From Bradyrhizobium manausense (GTDB taxonomy: Bacteria; Pseudomonadota; Alphaproteobacteria; Rhizobiales; Xanthobacteraceae), in contig NZ_LJYG01000097.1 of NCBI RefSeq assembly GCF_001440035.1, positions 30,191 through 68,736 of the forward strand: a stretch of DNA of 38,546 nucleotides, read 5' to 3'. Below, piece after piece: positions 16,073-24,241 of the stretch. Under the pieces are notes generated by a model. That model searched no databases, was not told the DNA's origin, and worked only from the letters and a program-made list of their open reading frames with translations. A program made the translations under genes and the position numbers. Position 1 is the first letter of the stretch. Each line of letters starts with the position of its first letter.

Positions 16073-16879
16073 ATGGATGTCAGACGAAGGGCCCCGCATC
16101 CCGCGCTTCGCAGCATCGTTCGCTCGTTCGAGGAACGCCGCGCAACGTTGGGCTCCGAAGAGCTGACATGGCCACTGACGGCTCGACCCCATCAAATCAT
16201 CCACATTTATTTGGGCGATCCATTCCGTCTTCGAATTGACGGAGGTCCCCTGCAGACTGCCCCCGAAACGGTCGTGGTCGGTCCGCAAGGGTCGCGCCGA
16301 ATACAGCTCCACATGTCAGGCGAAGTCCACATCTTCAACATTTTGTTGCAGCCGGCTGCGCTCCACCGCCTCGTCGGCGTCGATATGACGTCTCTCGTGA
16401 ATGAAGGCATCCCGGCCCGCGATGTTCTCGGCAAGCGCGGGGTACTGCTCAGCGATGCCGTGCGTTCGGCTGCGGACTTTGCCTCGCGCGTAGCCGCTGC
16501 AGAACGCTGGTTCGCGATGATGCAGGATAAGGGTCTAACCGAGGATGGGATCGATTATGCATCCCGTCTGCTGCTGGCGTCCCGCGGTCGCGTTCGCATC
16601 GAGGATCTTGCGAAACGATCGGGCCTGAGCGCGCGTCATTTTCAACGCCGCTTTACCAGACAAGTGGGCCTTTCCCCCAAACTCTATGCGCGAACCGTCA
16701 GGTTCGATGCAGCCTTGACGGCTCACCGTGACGAACCGATGAAGTCGTGGACCCGGATTGCCCACGAAGCCGGTTATTTTGATCAGGCCCATTTCATCCG
16801 CGAATGCCACGCCCTGGTCGGCATTGGACCAAGCCAGTTTATCGGCGATTGGGAGAACATTCTTTCCCCGGAGGGCTGA
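16073..16879 (+). CDS. AraC-family transcriptional regulator
   Basis: A 268-residue protein. The N-terminal 140 residues form a sensor-like beta-rich domain (LTARPHQIIHIYLGDPFRL; PETVVVGPQGSRRIQLHM). The C-terminal 100 residues are two helix-turn-helix units: RIEDLAKRSGLSARHFQRRF and SWTRIAHEAGYFDQAHFIRE, the AraC hallmark. GGAGGT six bases before the ATG at 16073 decides the start (MDVRRRAPH) over an earlier frame opening at 16013. It lies 111 bases upstream of an exported metallo-hydrolase in the same direction, which is a likely target; the ligand is unknown. Confidence 0.9.
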   Translation: MDVRRRAPHPALRSIVRSFEERRATLGSEELTWPLTARPHQIIHIYLGDPFRLRIDGGPLQTAPETVVVGPQGSRRIQLHMSGEVHIFNILLQPAALHRLVGVDMTSLVNEGIPARDVLGKRGVLLSDAVRSAADFASRVAAAERWFAMMQDKGLTEDGIDYASRLLLASRGRVRIEDLAKRSGLSARHFQRRFTRQVGLSPKLYARTVRFDAALTAHRDEPMKSWTRIAHEAGYFDQAHFIRECHALVGIGPSQFIGDWENILSPEG

Positions 16880-16990
16880 AATATACAAGCGCACCAGCCC
16901 GTAGCGACGTTTGCTCTCGGAAAACGAAACTGCCGAATGCAGGCCTCTATTTTGGTCATACCGGCAATCACGAACGCAGGAGTGCGCGCC

Positions 16991-18013
16991 ATGACGACAA
17001 TGACAAGGCAATTCAGTTTAGCCGGTATCGCCGCAACTTTGGCACTGATCTATTCGGTCCATGGCAGCGCGGCGGCTGAGGAAAAACCGGCGGTCTCTAA
17101 CGAAATTGTCGTGACGCTGCTCGGTACGGGTGGTGGTCCCGAACCCATCCTCGCGCGTTTCGGACCGGCAACGCTCGTTCAAGCCGGCGGGCTCAATCTC
17201 CTATTCGATGCCGGCCGGGGGGTCACGGTGCGCCTCTATCAATTAGGTATCTCATCCGGCAAAGGCATCGATGCCGTCTTTCTGACCCACTATCATTCGG
17301 ACCACGTTGCCGGCCTGCCTGATCTATGGATGACGGGGTACGAGTTCGGTCCATTTGGATCGCGCGCCAAACCTATGAGACTGTGGGGTCCATCGGATGG
17401 GACGACCGAGCCGAGTGGTGCGGCGAAGATTGCCAAAGGCCTTGTGGAGGCATTTTCCGACGACATCCGCATCCGTCAGGCCGACGAACACATCGCGGAA
17501 GCCGCCACACAGATTGAAGTCCACGACTTTCAAGAAGACGGCGTGGTATTGGACGAGGCTGGCGTCAAGGTCACCGCGTTTGCCGTCAATCACGGTGACC
17601 TGATCAAGCCATCGGTGGGTTATCGGATCGACTACGGTACGCGATCTGTAACGATTTCAGGTGACACCAAGTTTGACGAGAACCTGATCCAGCATGCGAC
17701 TGGAAGTGATCTCCTGATCCACGAAGTTTTTGCGATGTCGGCACAATTAGCAAAGTTGCCGCAAATGAAACCGGCTGCAGATCACCATACGTCGCCTGAG
17801 GAAGCCGGCACGGTCTTTTCGCGCGTGAAGCCCAAGCTCGCGGTCTACTCACACGTCATACTTCTCCAAACAAAGGTGACGGAGCTCGTGTCGCGGACAC
17901 AGAGCACCTACGACGGCCCTTTGGAGGTGGGAGAAGACCTCCTGCGCTTTACGATCGGCGACCGTGTGATCGCAAGGAAATGGAACCCGGAGCTGCGAAG
18001 GTATCCGGATTAG
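16991..18013 (+). CDS. Exported metallo-beta-lactamase fold hydrolase
   Basis: A 340-residue protein with a signal peptide (about residues 8-28, FSLAGIAATLALIYSVHGSAAA). The mature protein carries the tRNase Z/arylsulfatase-like version of the fold: LLGTGGGPEP, RFGPATLV, HYHSDH at 100-105, VNHGD, SGDTKFDENL, then IHEVFA, DHHTSPEEAG and YSHVI. This branch hydrolyses phospho- or sulfo-esters or lactones; periplasmic members are usually not RNA enzymes. I chose the ATG at 16991 because AGGAG precedes it and the signal peptide then has a normal N-region. The upstream AraC gene is its probable regulator. Confidence 0.9.
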   Translation: MTTMTRQFSLAGIAATLALIYSVHGSAAAEEKPAVSNEIVVTLLGTGGGPEPILARFGPATLVQAGGLNLLFDAGRGVTVRLYQLGISSGKGIDAVFLTHYHSDHVAGLPDLWMTGYEFGPFGSRAKPMRLWGPSDGTTEPSGAAKIAKGLVEAFSDDIRIRQADEHIAEAATQIEVHDFQEDGVVLDEAGVKVTAFAVNHGDLIKPSVGYRIDYGTRSVTISGDTKFDENLIQHATGSDLLIHEVFAMSAQLAKLPQMKPAADHHTSPEEAGTVFSRVKPKLAVYSHVILLQTKVTELVSRTQSTYDGPLEVGEDLLRFTIGDRVIARKWNPELRRYPD

Positions 18014-18230
18014 CTCGGGTCAATTGCGTCGGTTTGGCGCTCTGCCAACGACTTCCGGTCTATCCCAAACTGCGGACGTGCCGCTGCTTCGTGCCAAGGG
18101 ACGCGATGGACCAAGAGCGGAAGTTATGCTCAGCCTGTTTCGGCGGTAGCGCCTTTACGGGTGGCTGTTCGCGGGATAGGCAATCGTAGCCGGATGCCGT
18201 AGGTAAAATGCTTAAAGACACGATGGGCCG

Positions 18231-18923
18231 ATGAACAGCTCCGTTATGACTCGACTATTAAGCCTAAGTGCAGGGTTCGTGGACACAGTGGGTTTCCTGG
18301 GCCTGCAAGGATTGTTCACGGCGCACGTCACAGGCAATTTCGTCACCCTAGCCGCCGGCTTCGTCTACGGCCCGCACGGCACTATCGGAAAAATCCTGGC
18401 GCTGCCTGAGTTCATTGGTGCGGTCGCAGTGGCGCGCCTAGTGGGCGCGGCACTGACTGCGCGCAGATTGCCGACGTTGACAATCCTTCTCGGCGCAGAG
18501 GCGGCCTTTCTAGCAGCCTTCCTTGCTCTCGGAGCCGCATACGGACCATTTCCGAACAGCGACGTCGTGCCAGCTCTCGCTGCCGGCTTCGCCGGGGTCA
18601 CGGCCATGGCGCTCCAAAACGCAATGCAACGTGTGCACTTTCCGGGCGAACCACCGACGGCGATAATGACGAATAACACTACTCAAGCCGTTCTCGACGG
18701 GGTTGACCTACTACGCCGAGCTGCGCCGCCCGAAGTTCGCGGCCGCTTTCTCCGCACTGCGCGTAGCATCATCTGGTTTGCCGGCGGATGCGCAGCAGCG
18801 GCGCTCTTCTACTACCTTGTACAGTTCTGGAGCCTCGCAGTACCCGTTGCAATCACTGCCGCCATAGTGATCACGCGCCTGCGCGAACCCGACGTAAACG
18901 CTGACGCATCGAAGCCTGTTTGA
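18231..18923 (+). CDS. YoaK family membrane protein (DUF1275)
   Basis: A 230-residue inner-membrane protein with about six hydrophobic segments. Family signatures are LSLSAGFVDTVGFLGLQGLF at the N-terminus, HVTGNFVTLA, ALAAGFAGVTAMALQNAMQR and MTNNTTQAVLDGVDLL. Members of DUF1275 are small transporter-like proteins of unknown substrate. The gene looks complete. It follows a 217-base gap with repeat-like sequence and seems to be a single-gene unit. Confidence 0.9.
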   Translation: MNSSVMTRLLSLSAGFVDTVGFLGLQGLFTAHVTGNFVTLAAGFVYGPHGTIGKILALPEFIGAVAVARLVGAALTARRLPTLTILLGAEAAFLAAFLALGAAYGPFPNSDVVPALAAGFAGVTAMALQNAMQRVHFPGEPPTAIMTNNTTQAVLDGVDLLRRAAPPEVRGRFLRTARSIIWFAGGCAAAALFYYLVQFWSLAVPVAITAAIVITRLREPDVNADASKPV

Positions 18924-19069
18924 GGACGGCGCCCTTTAAGTCGCACAGAGAGTTCAGCCCGCGCGGTCTTTTGCCGCCACCGACTATCGATGTCTGTTGA
19001 GGGTCAAAGGCTGCCCTCGCTGGCCAGCATGAACTTGGTCAGGTTACCCTTCGGAAGCGGACGCGCCAA

Positions 19070-19106
19070 CGCTCTGGGCTGAGGTCAGCCACGGGGCCAG
19101 AAGCGG
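19070..19106 (+). repeat. Dispersed repeat segment, copy 2
   Basis: CGCTCTGGGCTGAGGTCAGC then CACGGGGCCAGAAGCGG, nearly identical to 15899-15934. Bases 18924-19134 around it hold only such repeat-like sequence (a GGGTCAAAGG phrase opens it near 19003) and no gene. Confidence 0.75.
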
Positions 19107-19134
19107 TCCTTTTAGGATGCCAATTGAGGCTGCC

Positions 19135-19268
19135 TTAATGCATCTTGCGACGCAGCTTCTCTATGATCTCCCGCAGATCGTCGGCGTATTCTTTGATGAT
19201 GCGCCGCGCTTCCTCCAGCCGGGAGGGCTTTGACTCTTTCGCCTTGGTCGGTTCTTAGGCTCAGTCAT
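19135..19268 (-). pseudogene. Small helical protein gene, frameshifted
   Basis: From ATG (19268) the first codons read MTEPKN. One base later in frame the sequence becomes ESKPSRLEEARRIIKEYADD and continues LREIIEKLRRKMH to a TAA at 19135, an amphipathic helix that looks like genuine coding sequence. The total, 134 bases, is one short of 45 codons. A lost A in the AAGAA(A)CCG run near 19250-19258 would restore a 44-residue protein. Read without the shift, the peptide stops early and is Arg/Ser-rich. Function unknown. Confidence 0.5.
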
Positions 19269-19339
19269 GGCCCTACGGTCGCCGAAGAGCGAGCCGGATC
19301 GTTGCGCTAGATCAACGGAGGCTGCCAACTGGAGCGGCC

Positions 19340-19566
19340 TTACTTCTTCATCGGCCTATAGGGCGGCGGTACCGCATGCATGTGCCCACTGACGATACCC
19401 GGCAAGGCACATCGTAGTGCAGCCTGCCATTGGGCATCGTGGAGTCGGGATTGATGGGCTTCGCCTTGGGGGTGGGATGATCTTTGGCGGCGTCTATCTG
19501 ATCTTGCGCAATAGCCTGAGATAAGAAGGCGACCATGGCCGTCGCGTCAAGGAACACGGTTCTCAT
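19340..19566 (-). pseudogene. Small exported protein gene, frameshifted near its end
   Basis: The start at 19566 gives a signal peptide, MRTVFLDATAMVAFLSQAIAQ, then DQIDAAKDHPTPKAKPINPD and RLHYDVP. After this the current frame turns to Cys/Arg-rich sequence. The frame one base over reads PGIVSGHMHAVPPPYRPMKK and stops at TAA 19340. Deleting one base near 19401-19407 explains the shift. The product would be a small periplasmic protein of about 75 residues with no known role. It lies 71 bases upstream of the other frameshifted small gene, on the same strand. Confidence 0.5.
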
Positions 19567-19816
19567 GACGGGTCCTCCGATCTGCCAACCAGAACGAACC
19601 ACGGTACCTGTAGACCACAAATCGAGAACAGCCAGCAAGCTCGTTATGGGGTCAACAGCGCCGTTTTGACCAGCGGTGGGGAGCTTCCGCTCTACCCCCG
19701 ACACCCGTACATCTCGCCGCAACGCCCTAACGGAAGCGAAGGGCCGCTTCCGGACTCTCGTACCGCAGCAAGGACAGCAAGGCGACGCCAAGCGCGTTCG
19801 CCGTCGCCGAAGCGTC

Positions 19817-20047
19817 TTACCGCCGTTCGACAACGACTGTGCCCCTCACCACAAACAGGGTCCGGTTGCCATTAGTTACCTCAGTGGCGACATAGGTGTT
19901 GTTGGAAGGCACCGCACTTCTTGTCAGGTCGGCCGGCATCCGCTGCGCGGCTCGGTGACATGCCGCCTCATCGGTGGGTAATAGTTCGCCAAGCGGGTCT
20001 TCAATTTTTTGGCCGCGCACATGATGATGAAAGAAGTAGCGAGGCAT
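19817..20047 (-). CDS. DUF6894-type small protein
   Basis: A 76-residue protein beginning MPRYFFHHHVRGQKIEDPLG, with the aromatic/His start (PRYFFH) and acidic D-x-x-G loop of this family, followed by a helix (DEAACHRAAQRMPADL) and two strands (NRTLFVVRGTVVVERR). The family is very common in bradyrhizobia and of unknown function. The ATG at 20047 has GGAG eight bases upstream; a GTG at 20053 is an alternative. Confidence 0.8.
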   Translation of the reverse strand: MPRYFFHHHVRGQKIEDPLGELLPTDEAACHRAAQRMPADLTRSAVPSNNTYVATEVTNGNRTLFVVRGTVVVERR

Positions 20048-20249
20048 TGGCACCTACTCCATTCCTGAGTTCACAAAAACGTACCAACCAACGAAAGGTT
20101 GCTCAGTTTGTTCAAAAGTGAACTTAGCTTCGGCGAGCTTCTTGTGTTTCGCTCGGTCGCCTTATCGACGACGAGCTTGCCAAGTTTTCCCGATGGCTCA
20201 TCGCCTTGCCCCGTGGCGCGTTGCCCCACCTGCCATGAGAGGGCTGTCA

Positions 20250-20453
20250 TTAGCTCCGGGATCTCTGTCCGGGGGATCGCAGCCACTCGTCCATGTGAGC
20301 AGCCGTGTCGGTCTGCCGCGCCTTACGAAGAACCAACTCGCGGAGCGCGCCTGGCTCAAGCAGCTTGGCTTGCTCGCGCAAACTTGCGGCTTCCTCGATA
20401 AGGCGTTCTTTGAGGGCAGTTGTTTGCTTAAAACGACGTCGTCGCTGCGTCAT
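20250..20453 (-). CDS. Small helical hypothetical protein
   Basis: A 67-residue, strongly charged protein: MTQRRRRFKQTTALKERLIE..., with EAASLREQAKLLEPGALREL and ending in HMDEWLRSPGQRSRS. It is almost entirely predicted helix, probably a short coiled coil. GGGAG seven bases before the ATG at 20453 supports this start over the longer frame opening at 20507. Similar small proteins are frequent in bradyrhizobial genomes; function unknown. Confidence 0.65.
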   Translation of the reverse strand: MTQRRRRFKQTTALKERLIEEAASLREQAKLLEPGALRELVLRKARQTDTAAHMDEWLRSPGQRSRS

Positions 20454-20599
20454 GGCGCTGCTCCCAATGTTCGAGGATGACGGGAGCGCTATTGGTCTCT
20501 TTGCCACCGATAAAAGCCACGATCCGAGCGGTGGTAGACACTAACGTATTGCTACTTGGCGCGTTACGCCAGCTAAACACAGGTCCGATCTACGTCGCA

Positions 20600-20656
20600 T
20601 AGCGGACGCTTCGGCGGTTCGTGTGAAGGTCAGCAGCGGGCCAAATCCGGACATCA
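20600..20656 (+). repeat. Partial dispersed repeat
   Basis: The segment AGCGGACGCTTCGG ... AAGGTCAGCAGCGGGCCAAA ... TCCGGACATC carries the GGGCCAAA end phrase seen in the repeats at 21595 and 23139. It is shorter and poorly conserved. Confidence 0.4.
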
Positions 20657-20717
20657 ACAGGACAATGCCAGAGACATGACTGCTTGTCGGGCGCGTTTTT
20701 GCCTTGCCTCGATCCCC

Positions 20718-21008
20718 TCAATCCATCCCGCCAATGACGCCAAGAAAGGAACCGCCGAAGCAAGAGGCAACAAGCATTATCAGATACGTCGCGGTGGGCC
20801 CAAGCTCTGGCTCGTGTTGAAGATGATAAAATCCGAGCAGCCCCAGCAGACAAAACCCCGCGAAGATTGTCGGCCAAAGCGCCTGCCGCCGTGCTGCGAG
20901 CCGCTGGGCCGGGGTGGCCCACCGAGGCTGTGATAGAGTCCTGGATCGACGAAGCGATGCCGCGGCACTCACGACCACCACGATCAGGCAGGCAGTAAGG
21001 AAGTACAT
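20718..21008 (-). CDS. Small hypothetical membrane protein
   Basis: A 96-residue protein with a hydrophobic N-terminus (MYFLTACLIVVVVSAAASL), a basic middle (RRSRTLSQPRW; QRLAARRQALW) and two further membrane segments (TIFAGFCLLGLLGFYHL; YLIMLVASCFGGSFLGVIGG). It is likely an inner-membrane protein of unknown function. The ribosome site is weak. Bases 20454-20717 upstream of its stop hold only a repeat fragment. Confidence 0.6.
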   Translation of the reverse strand: MYFLTACLIVVVVSAAASLRRSRTLSQPRWATPAQRLAARRQALWPTIFAGFCLLGLLGFYHLQHEPELGPTATYLIMLVASCFGGSFLGVIGGMD

Positions 21009-21063
21009 CAGACACTATCCCAGACAAAACGAACCACTGTGCCGCGCGGTCGCGGCCCCTCGG

Positions 21064-21474
21064 TCAAAAGCTGCCGTCAGGACGTGGAAACCCGCGTCCT
21101 TTCGGAGGTACCTGTTCGATACAGGTCTTCGCCCGAGCGACGATTTCCTTTGGTGACAGTTCCTTGAGAATTCGATCACGTTCCTTCCCAAAAATTGAAA
21201 CAAGCTCCGTGAGACGTTCAGGTTCACCTTCAGGCTCACGTGTGTCCAACCTTCTGAAAGTCGCCGACTCGTTCTGATGGCTGATCTCAGCGTCGTTCGC
21301 TTTCTGTCGTAGCGCGGCGTCAGTTGGGACTTTGCCAGTTTCCATAAGCTTGTCCGCGACAAAAATAGTCGTCGCGCAGGTTAGGTGGACGTCCTCCTGC
21401 GGAGAACAAGCCACTACAGATAAGCTCGTAGCAGCAAGTAGAGCGAAGACCGCGGCTTTGCAGAGAGGGTTCAC
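21064..21474 (-). CDS. Putative lipoprotein
   Basis: With a GTG start at 21474 the product has 136 residues and a clear lipoprotein signal: MNPLCKAAVFALLAATSLSV followed by the lipobox VVAC. After the lipid-attached Cys the sequence is SPQEDVHLTCATTIFVADKL, then a charged, largely helical region (PERLTELVSIFGKERDRILKE) with CIEQ near the end. The frame is open to 21552, but that extension lacks signal character. Envelope location is inferred; function unknown. Confidence 0.65.
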   Translation of the reverse strand: MNPLCKAAVFALLAATSLSVVACSPQEDVHLTCATTIFVADKLMETGKVPTDAALRQKANDAEISHQNESATFRRLDTREPEGEPERLTELVSIFGKERDRILKELSPKEIVARAKTCIEQVPPKGRGFPRPDGSF

Positions 21475-21594
21475 GCTTAATCTCGGTTCTGACCGGGGAC
21501 AAAGAGCCGACAACACGAACCTCTTGTGGGTTGCATAATAGCAATCCGTCAACTGAGAACCCGGCGAATGCTCAATTTTCCATGAAAAGAGGAA

Positions 21595-21710
21595 GTCCGC
21601 TGTGGGTAAAATGCGAAGAACTGAGGTCGAGCAAATCTGGTCCGCTCGGGCGCAAAGAGCGGACCACCGTCAGACGCGGCGTAACTTCGCAGATGGGCCA
21701 AATCCGGAAG
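21595..21710 (+). repeat. Dispersed 110-bp repeat with conserved hairpin, copy A
   Basis: It starts GTCCGCTGTGGGTAAAATGC and ends GATGGGCCAAATCCGG. Inside, GGTCCGCTC (21639-21647) pairs exactly with GAGCGGACC (21657-21665). It is about 80 percent identical by eye to copy B at 23139-23252. It overlaps the 5' part of a long open frame whose true start is probably 21824. Bases 21475-21823 otherwise hold no gene. Confidence 0.75.
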
Positions 21711-21823
21711 CGGCAGTCGCGCACCAACCCGGACAAACCCGCACTCCTGTTACTGGTCTAGGGACGATTTTTGACGAAGATTGCGGTTGCCTCAATGGTG
21801 AGAACGAACTCGAATGCCCGACA

Positions 21824-22324
21824 ATGCAATCTGACCCTCGTTCCTTTAGAATTTCTACGCCCCTGAAATACGGCATGATAGTCGCCGTGGTAACACTGAC
21901 GCCGTGCCTCGTTGCACTTGAATATCTCCACGCAACTGGCTTTTGCTACAGAGACGCCCGTTACCTCACCGATGAAGAGCTTATCCGGGTAGCAGCAGAT
22001 GAAGCGGTTAGGACGAACAGGGCGTATGAAGCCATCGAACAACGGATCGAATATGCGAGTGCTACCGACCTGATTGCCAGGAACCCCGATTGCTGCGTGG
22101 CCATTAAGGACGAAAGCGAGCAAAGTGACGACCCTATCCTGCGGGATATCGCTCCCGACAGGGTATTTGGGCCATACGTGTTGGCGATTGAGGTGATCTA
22201 CCGAGCCAAGCAAGATGGACCAAAGCCGTTTGATCATCACACATATTATTTAGGCGCGTGCGGCGAACGTCTCGACTATTCTGGAAGTGCGGAGGCGCAC
22301 GGCAGGTTGCCCAGGGGTCGATAG
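21824..22324 (+). CDS. Hypothetical protein with one membrane segment
   Basis: A 166-residue protein starting MQSDPRSFRISTPLKYG, with one membrane helix at about residues 15-36 (MIVAVVTLTPCLVALEYLHA) and a soluble remainder containing CVAIKDESEQS, VLAIEVIYRAK and HHTYYLGACGERLDYSG, probably periplasmic. The open frame extends back to 21602, but that part is dispersed repeat, so I place the start at 21824. No family is recognised. Confidence 0.6.
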   Translation: MQSDPRSFRISTPLKYGMIVAVVTLTPCLVALEYLHATGFCYRDARYLTDEELIRVAADEAVRTNRAYEAIEQRIEYASATDLIARNPDCCVAIKDESEQSDDPILRDIAPDRVFGPYVLAIEVIYRAKQDGPKPFDHHTYYLGACGERLDYSGSAEAHGRLPRGR

Positions 22325-22350
22325 GAGAGTAGCCCAATATTCTTGCGAGG

Positions 22351-22463
22351 CCCGCTTAGGGTCAAAAGGACAGTTCGCCAGCCCGGCAGCAGACTTCCGG
22401 TCTGCCCCCGCGAACCGACATATACTTGAACAGCGTCAACGGGCGCGATGGGCCAGAAGCGGC
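22351..22463 (+). repeat. Dispersed intergenic repeat, variant C
   Basis: The opening CCGCTTAGGGTCAAAAGGAC and the closing GATGGGCCAGAAGCGG match the ends of copies A and B, but the interior differs (a CAGACTTCCGGTCTG inverted repeat replaces the GGTCCGCT hairpin). It fills the space between two convergent hypothetical genes. Confidence 0.55.
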
Positions 22464-22475
22464 CTCTAACGGTCC

Positions 22476-23018
22476 TCAGTCGTCGATCACCCTCACGGCT
22501 GTTGTCCAATCATACGCTGGGCACTGTCCCGGTGGGCATCTGGTCGGCAACGGTTCACATATGAAAGTGTCACGTGGACTAATCGCTTGATCGCCGTCTC
22601 GGGTTCGATATACTAGGTTTAGGTCGTCGGCAGTTCTAGAAATTCCCCGCAACAGCGGCCGGCTGATGGTCTCTTTCGTAACCAAACGATCTCCGGGAAA
22701 TTCGATCGAAAAGAGCGTCCAGTTCCCCCAAGCCCCTGATTTGCTTTTAAATCGGCTCATGCCGCAGACAGCGAGGGGGTCCAAATTCGAACGAACCATT
22801 TTTCCTAGCTCATAGCTCGACGGAGCTTCAATCAGGCCCCTTTTGTTTAATATCTCGCGCAATTCCCCAAATAGCTGCCCCTTCTCGTCAAGCGTCATGA
22901 CGCGACCCGACCAATCGATGATGTTGAGGGGGCCGTAAAGGCATCTTTGGAAAAGGAGATAGCCTTCGGCCGACAGAATGACACCGATCAATAATAGGCT
23001 AAGCAAGCGGAATGCCAT
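22476..23018 (-). CDS. Hypothetical membrane-anchored protein
   Basis: A 180-residue protein with an N-terminal hydrophobic helix (MAFRLLSLLLIGVILSAEGY) acting as signal or anchor, then a soluble region with three or four Cys (RCLYGP; AVCGMSR; FICEPLPTRCPPGQCPAYDW). The Cys-rich C-terminus suggests disulfide bonds in the periplasm. No domain is recognised. It is bounded by dispersed repeats on both sides and transcribed alone. Confidence 0.6.
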   Translation of the reverse strand: MAFRLLSLLLIGVILSAEGYLLFQRCLYGPLNIIDWSGRVMTLDEKGQLFGELREILNKRGLIEAPSSYELGKMVRSNLDPLAVCGMSRFKSKSGAWGNWTLFSIEFPGDRLVTKETISRPLLRGISRTADDLNLVYRTRDGDQAISPRDTFICEPLPTRCPPGQCPAYDWTTAVRVIDD

Positions 23019-23138
23019 TTCCGATAGTTCGCCTGATGTGAGTGCTTGCGCAATCTACAATTGTGCGCGTGGTTACCGAAAACTTTGGTGCGGCTCTCCG
23101 GGCTGTTGCCATAGACGTTCAGTGCCATACCGACGAAT

Positions 23139-23252
23139 GTCTGCTGGGGGTCAAAACGCGAAGAACTCAGGTTGAGCAAATCCGGTCCGCTCTGCCGCAA
23201 TCAGCGGACCTCCATCAGACGCGACCCAAATTCGCTGATGGGCCAAAAGCCG
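23139..23252 (+). repeat. Dispersed 110-bp repeat with conserved hairpin, copy B
   Basis: It starts GTCTGCTGGGGGTCAAAACG and ends GATGGGCCAAAAGCCG. GGTCCGCT (23184-23191) pairs with AGCGGACC (23203-23210), at the same place as in copy A. It ends ten bases before the stop of the YcnI gene and so lies just beyond the 3' end of the copper operon. Confidence 0.75.
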
Positions 23253-23262
23253 ACCTCGGCAT

Positions 23263-23781
23263 CTACTGCTTCGGTAGCAGCTTCACGCCGGGGGCCGGCT
23301 CCTTGTAGTCGACGGGGGACTTTGCGTCGGCGGGGATTTCGATCCAGCGGTGAATGCCGCCACCCGCGCACTCCTGAACCACCGGGAAATACAGCATGCG
23401 TCCAGGTGCAAGATCATCGGTCAGATAGACGGACATCACGAACTCCTCGTAATAATCGTTCGGGAGGTTGCCGGTCCACGACACCTCCTTCACGCCCTCG
23501 GTGACATTGCTGTGATACATGGTGTAGGACTTGTCGTAGCTGCCCTTGACCAGATCGATCTGCCAGCCCGCTTTTGGCATCGGCTTAACGCCGACCACGC
23601 CCTCCGGAATGCGGACACGAACTTTTGAAGTCGCGGAATCGCCGCAGCCGTGCGGAACGCGGAATGTGGCACGATAGGAGCTTCCGCTTGAAGCCTCTGG
23701 CTGCGCGAGCGTCACATGGGCTTGTGCCGTCGTGGCGAGGCACAGGGTGCTCACGATCGCCGTTAGGATGTTTTTGCGCAT
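23263..23781 (-). CDS. YcnI-family copper-binding protein (DUF1775)
   Basis: A 172-residue periplasmic protein. The signal peptide ends at TAQA, so the mature protein begins with His (HVTLAQPEASSG); in this family that N-terminal His, with a nearby Trp, chelates Cu(II). The domain shows YRATFRVPHGCGDSATSKVR, PEGVVGVKPMPKAGWQIDL and EVSWTGNLPNDYYEEFV, typical of YcnI. It is the last gene of the minus-strand copper operon, 13 bases after the preceding gene. Its likely job is periplasmic copper capture or hand-over. Confidence 0.92.
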   Translation of the reverse strand: MRKNILTAIVSTLCLATTAQAHVTLAQPEASSGSSYRATFRVPHGCGDSATSKVRVRIPEGVVGVKPMPKAGWQIDLVKGSYDKSYTMYHSNVTEGVKEVSWTGNLPNDYYEEFVMSVYLTDDLAPGRMLYFPVVQECAGGGIHRWIEIPADAKSPVDYKEPAPGVKLLPKQ

Positions 23782-23794
23782 TTCCGTGCAGCCT

Positions 23795-24241
23795 TCACTT
23801 CTGTTGCGGAGGGTGATGACCGGTTTCGTCCATCATCACGAAACCCTCGAATCGCGAGTGCGCGACCCGCCTTGGATCAAGGCTGGCTTCGGCCTTGACG
23901 AGTTTTTGTTCCAGCGTGGCTGCGGCGCCCTCGGGCACCGCCGCTTTGACGAGCGCATCAACCGACTTTAAGGCGTCGCCGCTGCACAGAATGATGGCCC
24001 ATTCGCCGCCTTTGCGGCGCAACAGTGCACGACCTCCCATGTCGCCTTGCGTCCAGCCGGCGATCGCGTGGTCCGATGCCACGACGATCGGCTCAACGAT
24101 GAGTTCTGCATCAGGCTTGTCGAATGCTGAATGCAACAGATGCTGGATCGAATCCACGTCCGATTCAGCAACAGCTGTCCCTGTGAAATAAACCAGGGTC
24201 ATGACGCAAAGCGCAACTCCTCGCACCACGGTCCTCACCAC
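23795..24241 (-). CDS. Copper-uptake-associated periplasmic protein
   Basis: A 148-residue protein with a signal peptide (residues about 5-25, VVRGVALCVMTLVYFTGTAVA), the helical DVDSIQHLLHSAFDKP, then IVVASDHAIAGWTQGDMGGRALLRRK, GGEWAIILCSGDALK, and a C-terminus rich in His and Met (MMDETGHHPPQQK) that could bind metal. Gene position, between a TonB receptor and YcnI, fits the family annotated as copper uptake system-associated. It starts at GTG 24241, overlapping the TonB receptor stop by seven bases, which implies translational coupling. Confidence 0.82.
   Translation of the reverse strand: MVRTVVRGVALCVMTLVYFTGTAVAESDVDSIQHLLHSAFDKPDAELIVEPIVVASDHAIAGWTQGDMGGRALLRRKGGEWAIILCSGDALKSVDALVKAAVPEGAAATLEQKLVKAEASLDPRRVAHSRFEGFVMMDETGHHPPQQK

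Noticed and set aside
20071..20286. A 71-residue minus-strand frame
   Set aside because: It overlaps the end of the supported 67-residue gene by 37 bases and shows no ribosome site or recognisable pattern; it may be real, but I cannot support it.
21602..21823. N-terminal extension of the hypothetical gene at 21824
   Set aside because: It is encoded largely by the dispersed repeat; the same repeat occurs elsewhere without such a protein.
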